Shown: positions 54,023 through 62,666 of the stretch, piece after piece
How positions within the stretch are numbered: the stretch's first letter is position 1
How the letters are laid out: each line of letters begins with the position of its first letter
Source: Saccharopolyspora phatthalungensis
GTDB lineage: Bacteria > Actinomycetota > Actinomycetes > Mycobacteriales > Pseudonocardiaceae
Length of the DNA stretch: 64,000 nt
Reading direction: 5' to 3'
NCBI RefSeq assembly: GCF_014203395.1
Contig: NZ_JACHIW010000001.1
Coordinates: 5,625,501-5,689,500, forward strand
Translations under genes and position numbers: made by a program
The notes under the pieces: model-generated
Databases searched by the model: none
Seen by the model: only the letters and a program-made list of their open reading frames with translations
Told to the model about the DNA's origin: nothing

Positions 54023-55342
54023 TCACCCGATCGTCTCAATGCGACGCCGCTCACCGGCGCTCAGCGGCAGTGCGCAAACGGCCGACAGCAATGCGACGAC
54101 GACCATGTAGGCCACCACTAGCCAGGGCGCGCCGCCCGCGGCGGTGAGCAGGGCGGTGGCGATCAGTGGGGAGAGCCCGCCGCCGAGGGTGGCACCGACC
54201 TGCTGGGTCAGCGACAGGCCGGTGTAGCGGACGGCGACCGGGTAGAGCTGGGCGAAGAACGCGCATTGCGGGCCGTACATCGCGCCGTGCCCGACGGCGA
54301 GGCCCAGCGTGATCGCCACCCCGATCAGCAGCGGGTCGGTGCTGCCGAGCAACAGGAAGAACGGTGCGGCCAGGACTACCTGGAACAGCGCGCCGAACAC
54401 GTAGAGGCGGCGTCGGCCGATCCGGTCGGAGAGGGCACCGAACAGCGGCAACGTGACGCATTCCAGGGCGCAGCCGATGAGCACCGCGACGAGAACCGTC
54501 GATTTCGCAACGTCGAGCTGCGTTGTCACATAGCTGATCGCCACCACGTAGTAGACGTTGAACAGGCCGCTTTCGGCGAGCTTGGCGCCGATGCTCAGCA
54601 GCACGTCCTTGGGATGCCGGGCCAGTACCTGCAGCAGCGGTGGTTTGGCGGCCGGGCGGTCGGTGCGCCGGAGCTGTTGGAACGACGGGCTTTCGGTGAT
54701 CCGCAGCCGGATGTAAAGCCCGACGGCGACCAGCAGGATGCTGGCCAGGAACGGCAGCCGCCAGCCCCACGACAGGAATTGGTCTTCGGGCATGCCCGCG
54801 GAAAACAGTGCGAGCAGCGCGGTGGGCAGCAGCACCCCGGCGGGGGTGCCGATGTGCACCAGGCTGCCGTAGAAACCGCGGCGGTCGGCGGGGGCGTGCT
54901 CGATGGTGATCACAGCGCCGCCGCCGTATTCGCCTCCCATGCCGAGGCCCTGCAGCAGGCGGATGAGCAGGAGGGTGATCGGTGCCCAGAGACCGATCGC
55001 GCCGTAGGTCGGCAGCAGGCCGATCGCCACCGTGCTCAAGCCCATGATCAGCAGCGTGGCGACGAGCATCTTCTTGCGCCCCAGCCGGTCGCCGAAGTGG
55101 CCGAAGAGCAGCCCGCCGAGCGGGCGGGCGAGGTAGCCGACGAAGAACGTGGCGAACGCGGCCATCGTGCCGACCAGCGGGTCGTGCGCGGGGAAGAAGA
55201 GTTTGTCGAAGACCAGCGCGGCAGCGCTGGCGTAGAGAACGAAGTCGTAGTACTCGATCGTCGTGCCGATCGCGCTGGCGATGGCCACCCGTCGCACGAG
55301 TGCGGTGTCGACAGGTGCGTTGGTGCTCGTGGATACCGTCAT
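54023..55342 (-). CDS. MHS family MFS transporter
   Basis: A 439-residue, 12-helix metabolite:H+ symporter. It starts VAIASAIGTTIEYYDFVLYA and carries VGYLARPLGGLLFGHFGDRL, LIRLLQGLGMGGEYGGGAVI, and helix 10-12 segments typical of ShiA/ProP-like carriers. It is divergent from the dihydrodipicolinate-synthase-like gene and paralogous to the MHS transporter at 42.9-44.3 kb. It is likely to import the acid or amino-acid precursor used by the aldolase. The control region between the two contains inverted repeats. Confidence 0.9.
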   Translation of the reverse strand: MTVSTSTNAPVDTALVRRVAIASAIGTTIEYYDFVLYASAAALVFDKLFFPAHDPLVGTMAAFATFFVGYLARPLGGLLFGHFGDRLGRKKMLVATLLIMGLSTVAIGLLPTYGAIGLWAPITLLLIRLLQGLGMGGEYGGGAVITIEHAPADRRGFYGSLVHIGTPAGVLLPTALLALFSAGMPEDQFLSWGWRLPFLASILLVAVGLYIRLRITESPSFQQLRRTDRPAAKPPLLQVLARHPKDVLLSIGAKLAESGLFNVYYVVAISYVTTQLDVAKSTVLVAVLIGCALECVTLPLFGALSDRIGRRRLYVFGALFQVVLAAPFFLLLGSTDPLLIGVAITLGLAVGHGAMYGPQCAFFAQLYPVAVRYTGLSLTQQVGATLGGGLSPLIATALLTAAGGAPWLVVAYMVVVALLSAVCALPLSAGERRRIETIG

Positions 55343-55356
55343 TGGTCGCCGCCCAA

Positions 55357-55386
55357 CTGATACTTCAGAACTGGAATATCAGATGT
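55357..55386. promoter_or_regulatory. Candidate operator between MHS transporter and aldolase genes
   Basis: CTGATA (55357-55362) and TATCAG (55377-55382) form an inverted repeat. The right arm overlaps ATCAGATGT (55378-55386), which also occurs at 52930-52938 ahead of the gntR gene. Sharing this motif between regulator and target promoters suggests a GntR site, but the match is short. Confidence 0.4.
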
Positions 55387-55450
55387 TAGATTGCATGCCG
55401 GTGTCGCGTCCAGGCCCAATCCGGACGCCCGTCGATGCTGGAGGACAGCA

Positions 55451-56353
55451 ATGGTTCAGCAGCAAGTCCAGGGGAAACCGCTCGGTGGCATCGTCTCCAC
55501 CGTGGTGACGCCGTTCGACGCCGACGACGGCATCGATGAAGATCTCCTACGCGGCGAGATCCGCTACCTGCTCGACACCGGGGTGCACGGCATCTGCGCG
55601 TGCGGCAGCACCGGTGAGGGGCACACCCTGTCGGTCGAGGAAAGCGCTCGCATCTGCGAGATCGTGGTCGACGAGGTGGCCGGGCGGGTGCCGGTGATCG
55701 GCGGGATCATCCAGAACTCCACCGCGCAGGCCGTCCGCTACGGACACGCGCTGAAGGCCACCGGCGTGGACGCGTTGCAGATCACGCCGGTGCACTACGT
55801 TTTCGCGCCCTCCGGCGACGAGATCGTCGGGTACTACGAGCGGATCGGTAACGAGGTCGGGCTGCCGATCATCGTTTACAACGTCGTGCCGTGGGCGCTG
55901 ATCCCGGCCGAGGTGATGGACCGCGTCGCCGACCTGCCGCAGGTGGTGGGGATCAAACAGAGCGGCGGGGACATGCACCTGGTCGCCGACCTGATGGAAC
56001 GGGTCAGCGACCGGTTGACCGTGCTGGCGGCCGTCGACGACCTGATGTACGCGTCCTTCGTGCTGGGCGCGGACGGCGCGCTGGCGGCGATCCCGACCGT
56101 CACGCCCCAATTGAGCGTGCAGTTGTGGGATGCCGTGCAGGCCGGTGATCACGCGCTGGCCCGCAGCCTGCACGCGCGGATCCTGAAGGTTTGGCGGGCC
56201 ATCGAAGCACCCAACCTGCCGGCCCGGATCAAGGAAGCGTTGCGCTTGCAGGGGCGCGGCGGCGGCTTGCCCCGGCATCCGTTCACCCCCGTCTCGGAGG
56301 CCGAAAGTGAGGCGATCAAAACGGCACTGTCCTCGGCCGGCCTCCTGGCCTGA
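55451..56353 (+). CDS. Dihydrodipicolinate synthase family aldolase/lyase
   Basis: A 300-residue class I aldolase of the DapA/N-acetylneuraminate lyase family. GIVSTVVTPFDADDGIDEDL, CACGSTGEGHTLSVEE (the carboxylate-binding G-S-T-G-E), the tyrosine in LPIIVYNVVPWALIPAEVM, and the Schiff-base lysine in VVGIKQSGGDM are all present. Its position beside an MHS importer and a GntR regulator, away from lysine genes, argues for a catabolic aldolase such as a keto-acid or hydroxy-acid lyase rather than lysine synthesis. ATG 55451 follows GGAGG. Confidence 0.88.
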   Translation: MVQQQVQGKPLGGIVSTVVTPFDADDGIDEDLLRGEIRYLLDTGVHGICACGSTGEGHTLSVEESARICEIVVDEVAGRVPVIGGIIQNSTAQAVRYGHALKATGVDALQITPVHYVFAPSGDEIVGYYERIGNEVGLPIIVYNVVPWALIPAEVMDRVADLPQVVGIKQSGGDMHLVADLMERVSDRLTVLAAVDDLMYASFVLGADGALAAIPTVTPQLSVQLWDAVQAGDHALARSLHARILKVWRAIEAPNLPARIKEALRLQGRGGGLPRHPFTPVSEAESEAIKTALSSAGLLA

Positions 56354-56404
56354 TGTGGTGGTGGCCCACGGTTAACCCGTCGGCCACCCGGGTACGCCGA
56401 CGGC

Positions 56405-56974
56405 ATGTCCAAGGACAAGTTGGCTACGTACCGCCGCAAACGAGACCTCGACAGATCCGGGGAACCCGTCGGCGGCGAGCCGGCCGAGCAGCCCCGCTTT
56501 GTAGTGCAGAAGCACGACGCATCGAGCCTGCACTACGACTTCCGGCTGGAGGTCGAAGGGGTGCTCAAGTCGTGGGCCGTGCCGAAGGGGCCGTCGCTGG
56601 ACCCCCGCGAGAAACGGCTGGCCACCCCGACCGAGGATCACCCGTTGGACTACCTCGAATTCGAAGGCGAGATCCCGGAGGGCTACGGCTCGGGCACGGT
56701 CGTCGTGTGGGACACCGGAACCTACCGCAACGACACCGAGAAGGACGGCCAGCGGGTCGCGATGGCCGATGCGCTCGCCGCCGGGCACGTCAAGGTATGG
56801 CTCCGCGGCGAGAAGCTGCGCGGCGATTTCGCCCTGTCCCGCACCCGGTTTCGCGGCCGCGAGCAGTGGCTGCTGGTGAAGGTGGACGACGAGGGCGCCG
56901 ACCGGCGGCGCAATCCGGTCAGCACCCAACCCGAGTCGGTGCTCACCGACCGGACCAACGACGAAGTGCGGTGA
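56405..56974 (+). CDS. LigD-type 3'-phosphoesterase (stand-alone)
   Basis: A 189-residue protein matching the 3'-phosphoesterase domain of DNA ligase D, which trims 3' ends in non-homologous end joining. The conserved blocks are RFVVQKHDASSLHYDFRLEV with its catalytic histidines, KSWAVPKGPSLDPREKRLA, EDHPLDYLEFEGEIPEGYGS and GTVVVWDTGTY. It overlaps the polymerase gene by four bases (GTGA). Ku and the ligase domain are not in the window. Confidence 0.92.
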   Translation: MSKDKLATYRRKRDLDRSGEPVGGEPAEQPRFVVQKHDASSLHYDFRLEVEGVLKSWAVPKGPSLDPREKRLATPTEDHPLDYLEFEGEIPEGYGSGTVVVWDTGTYRNDTEKDGQRVAMADALAAGHVKVWLRGEKLRGDFALSRTRFRGREQWLLVKVDDEGADRRRNPVSTQPESVLTDRTNDEVR

Positions 56975-57882
56975 AGCCAGTGACTGCGCAGTTGGAGGTC
57001 GAGGGGCGGCGGATTGAGCTGTCCAACCCGGACAAGTCCCTTTACCCCGATGACGGCTACCGGAAGCGGGACGTCGCCGAGTACTACCGCTCCGTGGCGG
57101 ACGTCATGGTGCCGCACACGCGCGGCAAACCGCTCACCTTGCGCCGGTTTCCGGACGGCATCGGCTCCGGAGGCTTCTTCCAGAAGGAAGCCTCGGACTA
57201 CTTCCCGGACTGGGTGCGGGTGGAGGCCGTGCCGCAGCGGGGCGCGGCCGGCGCGGTGCACCACGTCGTCCTCGACGATGCGGCGACCCTGCTCTACCTG
57301 ATGAACCAAGCGTGCCTGGAGTTCCACATTGTATTGTCCACAGTGGAGGATTTGGAGCACCCGGTTCTCGTGGTGCTTGACCTGGACCCACCGGAGGGCG
57401 TGCCGTTGCCCGAACTCCGCGGCGTGGTACGGCTGATGTGCGAGCGGTTCCGGGACGCTGGGCTGTCGCCGCGCGTGCAGGCGACCGGCGGCAAGGGCTT
57501 CCATGTGGCCGCTCCACTGCGCGGCGAGCGGGGTTTCGACGAGGTCCGGGCGGGCATGCGGGCGCTCGCCGAGCAAGCCGTGCGCGACGAACCGGATCGG
57601 CTCACCGTCGAGCAGCGCAAGGACAAGCGGGGGGACCGGATCTTCCTGGACACCAACCGCAACGCCTACGGCCAGACGATGATCGCGCCTTATTCGTTGC
57701 GTGCCCGCCCCGGCGCCCCGGCCGCGACGCCGCTCGATCTAAACGAGCTCGGCCGCGTGGCACCGCAGTCGTACGGCCTCGCGAACATGGCGCGTCGGCT
57801 GGCCCAGAAGGAAGACCCCTGGGCGGGCCTGGAAGACACGCGATACGGGAGTGACTTTCCACATCCCGACAAACACGACTAG
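56971..57882 (+). CDS. LigD-type polymerase/primase domain protein (stand-alone)
   Basis: A 303-residue archaeo-eukaryotic-primase-type polymerase that adds ribonucleotides at breaks during end joining. The motifs are IELSNPDKSLYPDDGY, LTLRRFPDGIGSGGFFQKEA, the metal-binding VLDLDPPEGVP, VQATGGKGFHVAAPL, and IFLDTNRNAYGQTMIAPYSL. GTG 56971 overlaps the phosphoesterase stop. In mycobacteria these activities are fused in one LigD; here they are separate adjacent genes, as is frequent in other actinomycetes. Confidence 0.93.
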   Translation: MKPVTAQLEVEGRRIELSNPDKSLYPDDGYRKRDVAEYYRSVADVMVPHTRGKPLTLRRFPDGIGSGGFFQKEASDYFPDWVRVEAVPQRGAAGAVHHVVLDDAATLLYLMNQACLEFHIVLSTVEDLEHPVLVVLDLDPPEGVPLPELRGVVRLMCERFRDAGLSPRVQATGGKGFHVAAPLRGERGFDEVRAGMRALAEQAVRDEPDRLTVEQRKDKRGDRIFLDTNRNAYGQTMIAPYSLRARPGAPAATPLDLNELGRVAPQSYGLANMARRLAQKEDPWAGLEDTRYGSDFPHPDKHD

Positions 57883-57902
57883 CTAGCTGGAAGGAGAGGC
57901 AG

Positions 57903-58226
57903 ATGTCGGACCGGCAGCAGGGCGCCGAGGAGTCGGAGCCGACCACCCTGCGGCCCGAGGAGAGCTTCGACGCTGACGAGCTCGGCGGCGACCCGACGGA
58001 ACGGGAAGTCGAGCCGCCCGAACACTGGTCCGCGGTGACCGAGAGCCGCCCGACGCCACGAGAGGATCGGGAAGGCGAATCGCTCAACGAGCACTTGGCC
58101 GAGGAGGTACCCGACATCGAGCCGGTCGAGCAAGTGCCGCTCGCCGAATCGGGCATCAACGCGCTCGACGACACCACCGACGAGCGTGCCGCCGAGGAGG
58201 TGGCCGACTCCGGCGAGGAGCCCTGA
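57903..58226 (+). CDS. DUF5709 acidic protein
   Basis: A 107-residue, strongly acidic and probably disordered protein. The family pattern is seen in LRPEESFDADELGGDPTERE, then EPPEHWSAVTESRP and EGESLNEHLAEEVPDIEPVE. DUF5709 proteins are widespread in actinobacteria and of unknown role. ATG 57903 follows GGAAGGAGAGGCAG. It is 20 bases after the LigD polymerase stop and may be co-transcribed with it. Confidence 0.85.
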   Translation: MSDRQQGAEESEPTTLRPEESFDADELGGDPTEREVEPPEHWSAVTESRPTPREDREGESLNEHLAEEVPDIEPVEQVPLAESGINALDDTTDERAAEEVADSGEEP

Positions 58227-58290
58227 ACCGCGTGCGTGATGCGGCGGCTTCCCGGGTAAGCCTGGTGAACAGGCTCTAGGGGAGGCGACC

Positions 58291-58782
58291 GTGGAAACCG
58301 AAATCACCCTTGTGGTGGACGGAACCGAGCACCGGCTGATCGTCGATACGCGAACGACGGTACTCGACGCTCTGCGGGAGCGGTTGGGGATCACCAGCCC
58401 GAAGAAGGGCTGCGACCACGGCCAGTGCGGCGCCTGCACCGTGCTAGTAGGCAACCGCCGGGTCGACAGCTGCCTGATGCTGGCGGTGGCCTTCGACGGC
58501 GCGGACATCCGCACCGCGGACGGGCTGGCCGGCGCCGACCTCCACCCGGTGCAGCGGTCGTTCATCGAGCACGACGCGTTCCAATGCGGGTACTGCACGC
58601 CCGGCCAGGTGGTTTCGGCGGTGGGCGTGTTGTGCGAGATGCACGACGACGAGCCGAGCGCGGTCACCCCGGACGGGGCCGGGCTCGAAGATGAGATCCG
58701 CGAGCGGATGAGCGGAAACCTCTGCCGCTGCGGCGCGTACGCCAACATCGTGCCGGCCATCGCGGAGGTGGCGCAGCGATGA
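58291..58782 (+). CDS. Aldehyde oxidoreductase [2Fe-2S] subunit (PaoA-like)
   Basis: A 163-residue iron-sulfur subunit of the xanthine-dehydrogenase family. The first cluster motif is KKGCDHGQCGACTVLVG with a further cysteine in VDSCLML. The second cluster is QCGYCTPGQVVSA plus SGNLCRCGAYANI. It passes electrons from the molybdenum subunit towards FAD. No Tat signal is evident, unlike E. coli PaoA, so it is probably cytoplasmic. GTG 58291 follows GGGGAGG. The stop overlaps the FAD-subunit start (ATGA). Confidence 0.93.
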   Translation: METEITLVVDGTEHRLIVDTRTTVLDALRERLGITSPKKGCDHGQCGACTVLVGNRRVDSCLMLAVAFDGADIRTADGLAGADLHPVQRSFIEHDAFQCGYCTPGQVVSAVGVLCEMHDDEPSAVTPDGAGLEDEIRERMSGNLCRCGAYANIVPAIAEVAQR

Positions 58783-59765
58783 AACCGTTCCGCTACCAGC
58801 ATGTGGCCGACGTCGACAGCGCGGTGCGCACCCTCTCCGAAATATCCACCGCGGCGTACCTGGCCGGCGGCACCAACCTGGTCGATCTGATGAAGCTTGA
58901 GGTCGCGGTGCCCGACCTGCTCGTCGACGTCCGGCGGCTCACCTCCGACCGGATCGACCTGCACCCCGACTTCGTGCGCATCGGCGCTTCGGTCACCAAC
59001 AGCGCCCTGGCCGCCGATCCGGCCATCCGCGAGCGCTTCCCGATGCTGTCGCAGGCGGTGCTCGCGGGCGCGTCCGGGCAGCTGCGAAACCTCGCCACCG
59101 CCGGCGGGAACCTGTTGCAGCGGACCAGATGCGTGTACTTCCAGGACGTCACGACACCGTGCAACAAGCGGGAACCGGGGACGGGCTGCTCGGCGCGGAA
59201 AGGTTTCCACCGCGAGCACGCGATACTCGGTTCCTCCGAGTCATGCATCGCCACGCATCCGTCCGACATGGCAGTGGCGCTGGTCGCCCTCGACGCGGTA
59301 GTGAACACCCAGGGACCGCGCGGGCCACGAGCGATTCCACTGGTCGGACTGCATCGGCTGCCCGGTGATCACCCCGAGCGCGACACGGTTCTGGAGCATG
59401 GGGAGCTCATCACCTCGATCGACATCCCGTCACTGGGCTTCGCGACGAACTCCCGGTACCGCAAGGCACGCGACCGCGCGTCCTACGCGTTCGCGCTGGT
59501 GTCGGTGGCCGCCGCGCTGGACGTGGCCGACGGCGAGGTGCGCGACGTCCGGCTGGCGCTGGGCGGTGTCGCGCACAAGCCGTGGCGCGCGACTCGGGCC
59601 GAGACATCGCTGCGCGGGGTTAGCGCGACCGCGGAGGCTTTCCGCGAGGCAGCGGAGGCGGAACTCGCCGACGCCCGCCCCTTGCCAGACAACGAGTTCA
59701 AGATCCCGCTGGCGCGCAACATGATCGTCGGCATCCTCACCGAGCTCGCGGAGGCGCGGCGATGA
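58779..59765 (+). CDS. Aldehyde oxidoreductase FAD subunit with extra Cys insert (PaoB-like)
   Basis: A 328-residue FAD-binding subunit. The FAD motifs are AAYLAGGTNLVDLMKLEV and GQLRNLATAGGNLLQRTRC. An insertion then holds four cysteines (TRCVYF, TPCNKR, TGCSAR, ESCIATH), the arrangement that binds an additional [4Fe-4S] cluster in PaoB and 4-hydroxybenzoyl-CoA reductase. It overlaps both neighbours by four bases. The extra cluster suggests PaoABC-type aldehyde oxidation rather than classic xanthine dehydrogenase. Confidence 0.93.
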   Translation: MKPFRYQHVADVDSAVRTLSEISTAAYLAGGTNLVDLMKLEVAVPDLLVDVRRLTSDRIDLHPDFVRIGASVTNSALAADPAIRERFPMLSQAVLAGASGQLRNLATAGGNLLQRTRCVYFQDVTTPCNKREPGTGCSARKGFHREHAILGSSESCIATHPSDMAVALVALDAVVNTQGPRGPRAIPLVGLHRLPGDHPERDTVLEHGELITSIDIPSLGFATNSRYRKARDRASYAFALVSVAAALDVADGEVRDVRLALGGVAHKPWRATRAETSLRGVSATAEAFREAAEAELADARPLPDNEFKIPLARNMIVGILTELAEARR

Positions 59766-61849
59766 CCGTCACGACCAGCCTGATAGGCGCACCGGTCGAC
59801 CGCATCGACGGCGCCGAGAAGGTCCGGGGCGCCGCGCTGTACGCCGCCGAGCACCCGGTCGAGCGGCCGGTGTACGTGTTCCCATTGCAGGCCGCCATCG
59901 CACTGGGCCGGGTCACCGGCATCGACGCCTCGGCGGCGATCGCCGAACCGGATGTGGTGGACGTGCTGACCCACGAGAACGCGCCCCGGCTGGCCTCGGC
60001 CCAGGACGCCGAACTGGCGATCCTACAGTCGCCCGAGGTCGCCTTCCGCGGGCAGTTCATCGGCGCGGTGCTGGCCGAAACCGCTGAAGTCGCACGGCGC
60101 GCGGCGAGCCTGGTGCGGCTGAGTTACGAACAGCTCACCCATGACGTCGAGCTCCACCCGGCCCGTGCGGACCTGGTCCGGCCCGGCGAGGTCAACGGCG
60201 GCTTCCCGACCGACACCGCCGATGGGGATGTGGACGGCGCACTGGCCACCGCGGCGGTCGTCCTCGACGCCACCTACACCACCCCGCAGGAGCACAACAA
60301 TCCGCTGGAGCCGCACACCACCATCGCGATGTGGACCGACGACGAGCTCACCCTCTACGACTCTACCCAGGGCGTGCACTGGGTGCGCGACGCCATCGCG
60401 ACGCTGTTCGGCCTGGATCCGGAGTCGGTCCACGTGGTGTGCCCGCACGCCGGTGGCGGATTCGGCTCGAAGGGGCTGCCGCACGCGCACGTGGTGCTGG
60501 CCGCGATGGCCGCGCGGCTCGTCACCCCGCGCCCGGCGAAGCTTGTGCTGACCCGACAGCAGATGTTCTCGGTGGTCGGCTACCGCACCGGCACCATTCA
60601 GCGGATCCGCCTCGGCAGCGACTCGACCGGACAGTTGACCGCGATCAGCCACGACGTGGTGGAGCAGACCTCCCGCATCAAGGAGTTCGCCGAGCAGACC
60701 GCCGTGCCGACTCGCGTCATGTACGCCGCACCGAACCGCCGCACCACCCACCGGCTCGCCGAACTCGACGTTCCGGCGCCGACGTGGATGCGGGCCCCAG
60801 GGGAGGCACCGGGCATGTTCGGGCTGGAGGTCGCCGTGGACGAGATGGCGATCGCCTGCGGGCTGGACCCCATTGAGTTCCGCATCCGCAACGAACCGGA
60901 CACCGATCCCGAAACCGGTCGGCCGTTCTCCAGCCGGAACCTGGTCGCCTGCCTGCAAGAGGGAGCTCGGCGGTTCGGCTGGCCGGAGCGGAACCCGAGA
61001 CCGCGCACCCACCGCGACGGGCCCTGGCTGGTGGGCACCGGCGTGGCCGCCTCGACCTATCCGGTGTTCAGCATGCCGGGCTCGCGCGCCACCATCCGGG
61101 CCCGGCCGGACGGCCGGTACCGGGTGCTCATCGGGGCCGCCGACATCGGCACCGGGGCCTGGACCGCGCTGACCCAGATCGCCGCCGACGCGCTGGACGT
61201 CGAGATGTCCGACGTGATGCTGAGCATCGGCGACACCGACCTGCCGTATGCCTCCGGCGCCGGCGGCTCGACCGGGATCATGTGCTGGGGCTCGGCGATC
61301 GTGGACGCGGCGCGCAAGCTGCGTGCGGAACTGCCCATCGGGGAACCGATCCCGGACGAGGGCGTGGAGATCACCGGGACGCTCCCGGACAACCCGTACG
61401 CGGGTCAGCTGGCCATGCACAGCTTCGGTGCGCAGTTCGCCGAGGTCAAGGTGCACACCGGCACCGGGGAGGTGCGGGTACCGCGGCTGCTGGGGATCTT
61501 CGCGATCGGCCAGATGATCAACGCCAAGACCGGCCGCTCACAGCTGCTCGGTGGAATGACCATGGGGCTGTCGATGGCGCTGCACGAGCACAGCGTCGTG
61601 GACCCCCGGTTCGGTCACGTGGTCAACCACGACTTCGCGGAGTACCACATCCCGACCAATGCCGATATCGGCAGCATCGAGGCGGACTGGATCGACGAGC
61701 ACGACCCGTACGTGAACCCGATGGGAGCCAAGGGAATCGGTGAGATCGGCATCGTGGGCACCGCGGCGGCGATAGCCAACGCCGCGTATCACGCCACCGG
61801 GATCCGAGTCCGGGACGTTCCCATCACCCTGGACAAGTTCCTGGCCTGA
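59762..61849 (+). CDS. Aldehyde oxidoreductase molybdopterin subunit (PaoC-like)
   Basis: A 695-residue molybdenum-cofactor subunit that oxidises an aldehyde or aromatic heterocycle. GAPVDRIDGAEKVRGAALYA opens the protein. Cofactor and active-site features include HAGGGFGSKGLPHAHVVLAA, WMRAPGEAPGMFGLEVAVDE, and the catalytic glutamate in MGAKGIGEIGIVGTAAAI. The length fits PaoC/YagR (about 730). With the two upstream genes it forms a complete three-subunit enzyme. Cofactor-maturation genes are not in the window. Confidence 0.93.
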   Translation: MTVTTSLIGAPVDRIDGAEKVRGAALYAAEHPVERPVYVFPLQAAIALGRVTGIDASAAIAEPDVVDVLTHENAPRLASAQDAELAILQSPEVAFRGQFIGAVLAETAEVARRAASLVRLSYEQLTHDVELHPARADLVRPGEVNGGFPTDTADGDVDGALATAAVVLDATYTTPQEHNNPLEPHTTIAMWTDDELTLYDSTQGVHWVRDAIATLFGLDPESVHVVCPHAGGGFGSKGLPHAHVVLAAMAARLVTPRPAKLVLTRQQMFSVVGYRTGTIQRIRLGSDSTGQLTAISHDVVEQTSRIKEFAEQTAVPTRVMYAAPNRRTTHRLAELDVPAPTWMRAPGEAPGMFGLEVAVDEMAIACGLDPIEFRIRNEPDTDPETGRPFSSRNLVACLQEGARRFGWPERNPRPRTHRDGPWLVGTGVAASTYPVFSMPGSRATIRARPDGRYRVLIGAADIGTGAWTALTQIAADALDVEMSDVMLSIGDTDLPYASGAGGSTGIMCWGSAIVDAARKLRAELPIGEPIPDEGVEITGTLPDNPYAGQLAMHSFGAQFAEVKVHTGTGEVRVPRLLGIFAIGQMINAKTGRSQLLGGMTMGLSMALHEHSVVDPRFGHVVNHDFAEYHIPTNADIGSIEADWIDEHDPYVNPMGAKGIGEIGIVGTAAAIANAAYHATGIRVRDVPITLDKFLA

Positions 61850-61872
61850 CCAGCTGAAATGTGGCCTCGCGG

Positions 61873-62256
61873 CTACCCGCCGCTGCCGTAGGGCCGGGTG
61901 AGGATTTCCAGGATGTGGCCGTCGGGGTCGTCGAAGTAGACGCCACGGCCGCCGTCCCGGGTGTTGATCCGCCCGGGCTCCTGATGCCTCGGACCCGCCC
62001 AGTACGCCAGCTCCTGCGCCTTGATCCGCCCGAAGATCTCGTCGAACTCCTCCTCGCTGATCAGGAACGCATAGTGCTGCGGGACGATCGCGTCCCCGGT
62101 CTCCAGGTAGTCCAGGGACACGTCGTTGCCGGTCTGCACACACATGAACGGACCGAAGGGCTCCGGGGCCGGCAGGCCGAGCAGGTCGGCCAGGAACCGT
62201 GCGCCGGCGACCTTGTCCGAGGTGGCGACGATCGTGTGGTTGAGCTGAACGGACAT
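61873..62256 (-). CDS. VOC family (glyoxalase/dioxygenase superfamily) protein
   Basis: A 127-residue protein with the vicinal-oxygen-chelate fold: QLNHTIVATSDKVAGARFLA supplies a metal histidine, FLISEEEFDEIFGRIK lies in the middle, and GGRGVYFDDPDGHILEILTR is the second-module signature with the terminal metal residues. Some members confer resistance by thiol or metal-dependent chemistry. The ATG at 62256 is chosen at the start of the conserved strand. Its upstream region has a MerR-type promoter layout. Confidence 0.88.
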   Translation of the reverse strand: MSVQLNHTIVATSDKVAGARFLADLLGLPAPEPFGPFMCVQTGNDVSLDYLETGDAIVPQHYAFLISEEEFDEIFGRIKAQELAYWAGPRHQEPGRINTRDGGRGVYFDDPDGHILEILTRPYGSGG

Positions 62257-62296
62257 CGGTTTGCTCGCTTTCACTCGTCGTACTGCCGTATCCCCG

Positions 62297-62327
62297 AGGT
62301 TAGGAGCTCTACCAAGGTCGAGGTCAA
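62297..62327 (-). promoter_or_regulatory. MerR/SoxR-type promoter of the VOC gene
   Basis: Read on the minus strand, TTGACC (-35) and TAACCT (-10) are separated by 19 bases, longer than the usual 17. Between them is the near-palindrome CTCGACC-TT-GGTAGAG (62307-62322). A long spacer with a central dyad is the hallmark of promoters activated by MerR-family proteins. No MerR gene is adjacent. Confidence 0.6.
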
Positions 62328-62572
62328 TGCACACCGGTGCCGGAATCAACCGGCGCATCGCTCATCCGGGTGGCCAATGGCCGGATCGGGTACCCGCCGG
62401 CATACCGTGTGGTCGAAGTCCGCGGAAACGATCATGCGACGTTCCCGCCGTCGACGTTCTGGCGCTGGTCCGCCGACATTTTCTCGTCGAGGGCCCCTTG
62501 GCCGATTCGTGGTGAGCAGGCCCACCTGCTCATCGCTCACCTGATCGAGGTAGGGTGTCGCCGACATATCCA

Positions 62573-62660
62573 CGCGGGAGCTCGGGCGCACCGGGCTGAG
62601 AGGGTGGCACCGCCGCGCCACCGACCGCTGAACCTGTCCGGATAATGCCGGCGTAGGGAG
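62573..62660 (+). ncRNA. TPP riboswitch (THI element)
   Basis: The conserved parts are all present in order: a CGCGGGAGC-type 5' arm, GCTGAGAGGG (62595-62604), CTGAACCTG (62628-62636), then GATAATGCCGGCGTAGGGAG (62641-62660). It lies immediately ahead of the CytX-like permease gene. The final GGGAG doubles as that gene's ribosome site, so thiamine pyrophosphate should repress translation. Confidence 0.95.
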
Positions 62661-62666
62661 CTGTTG

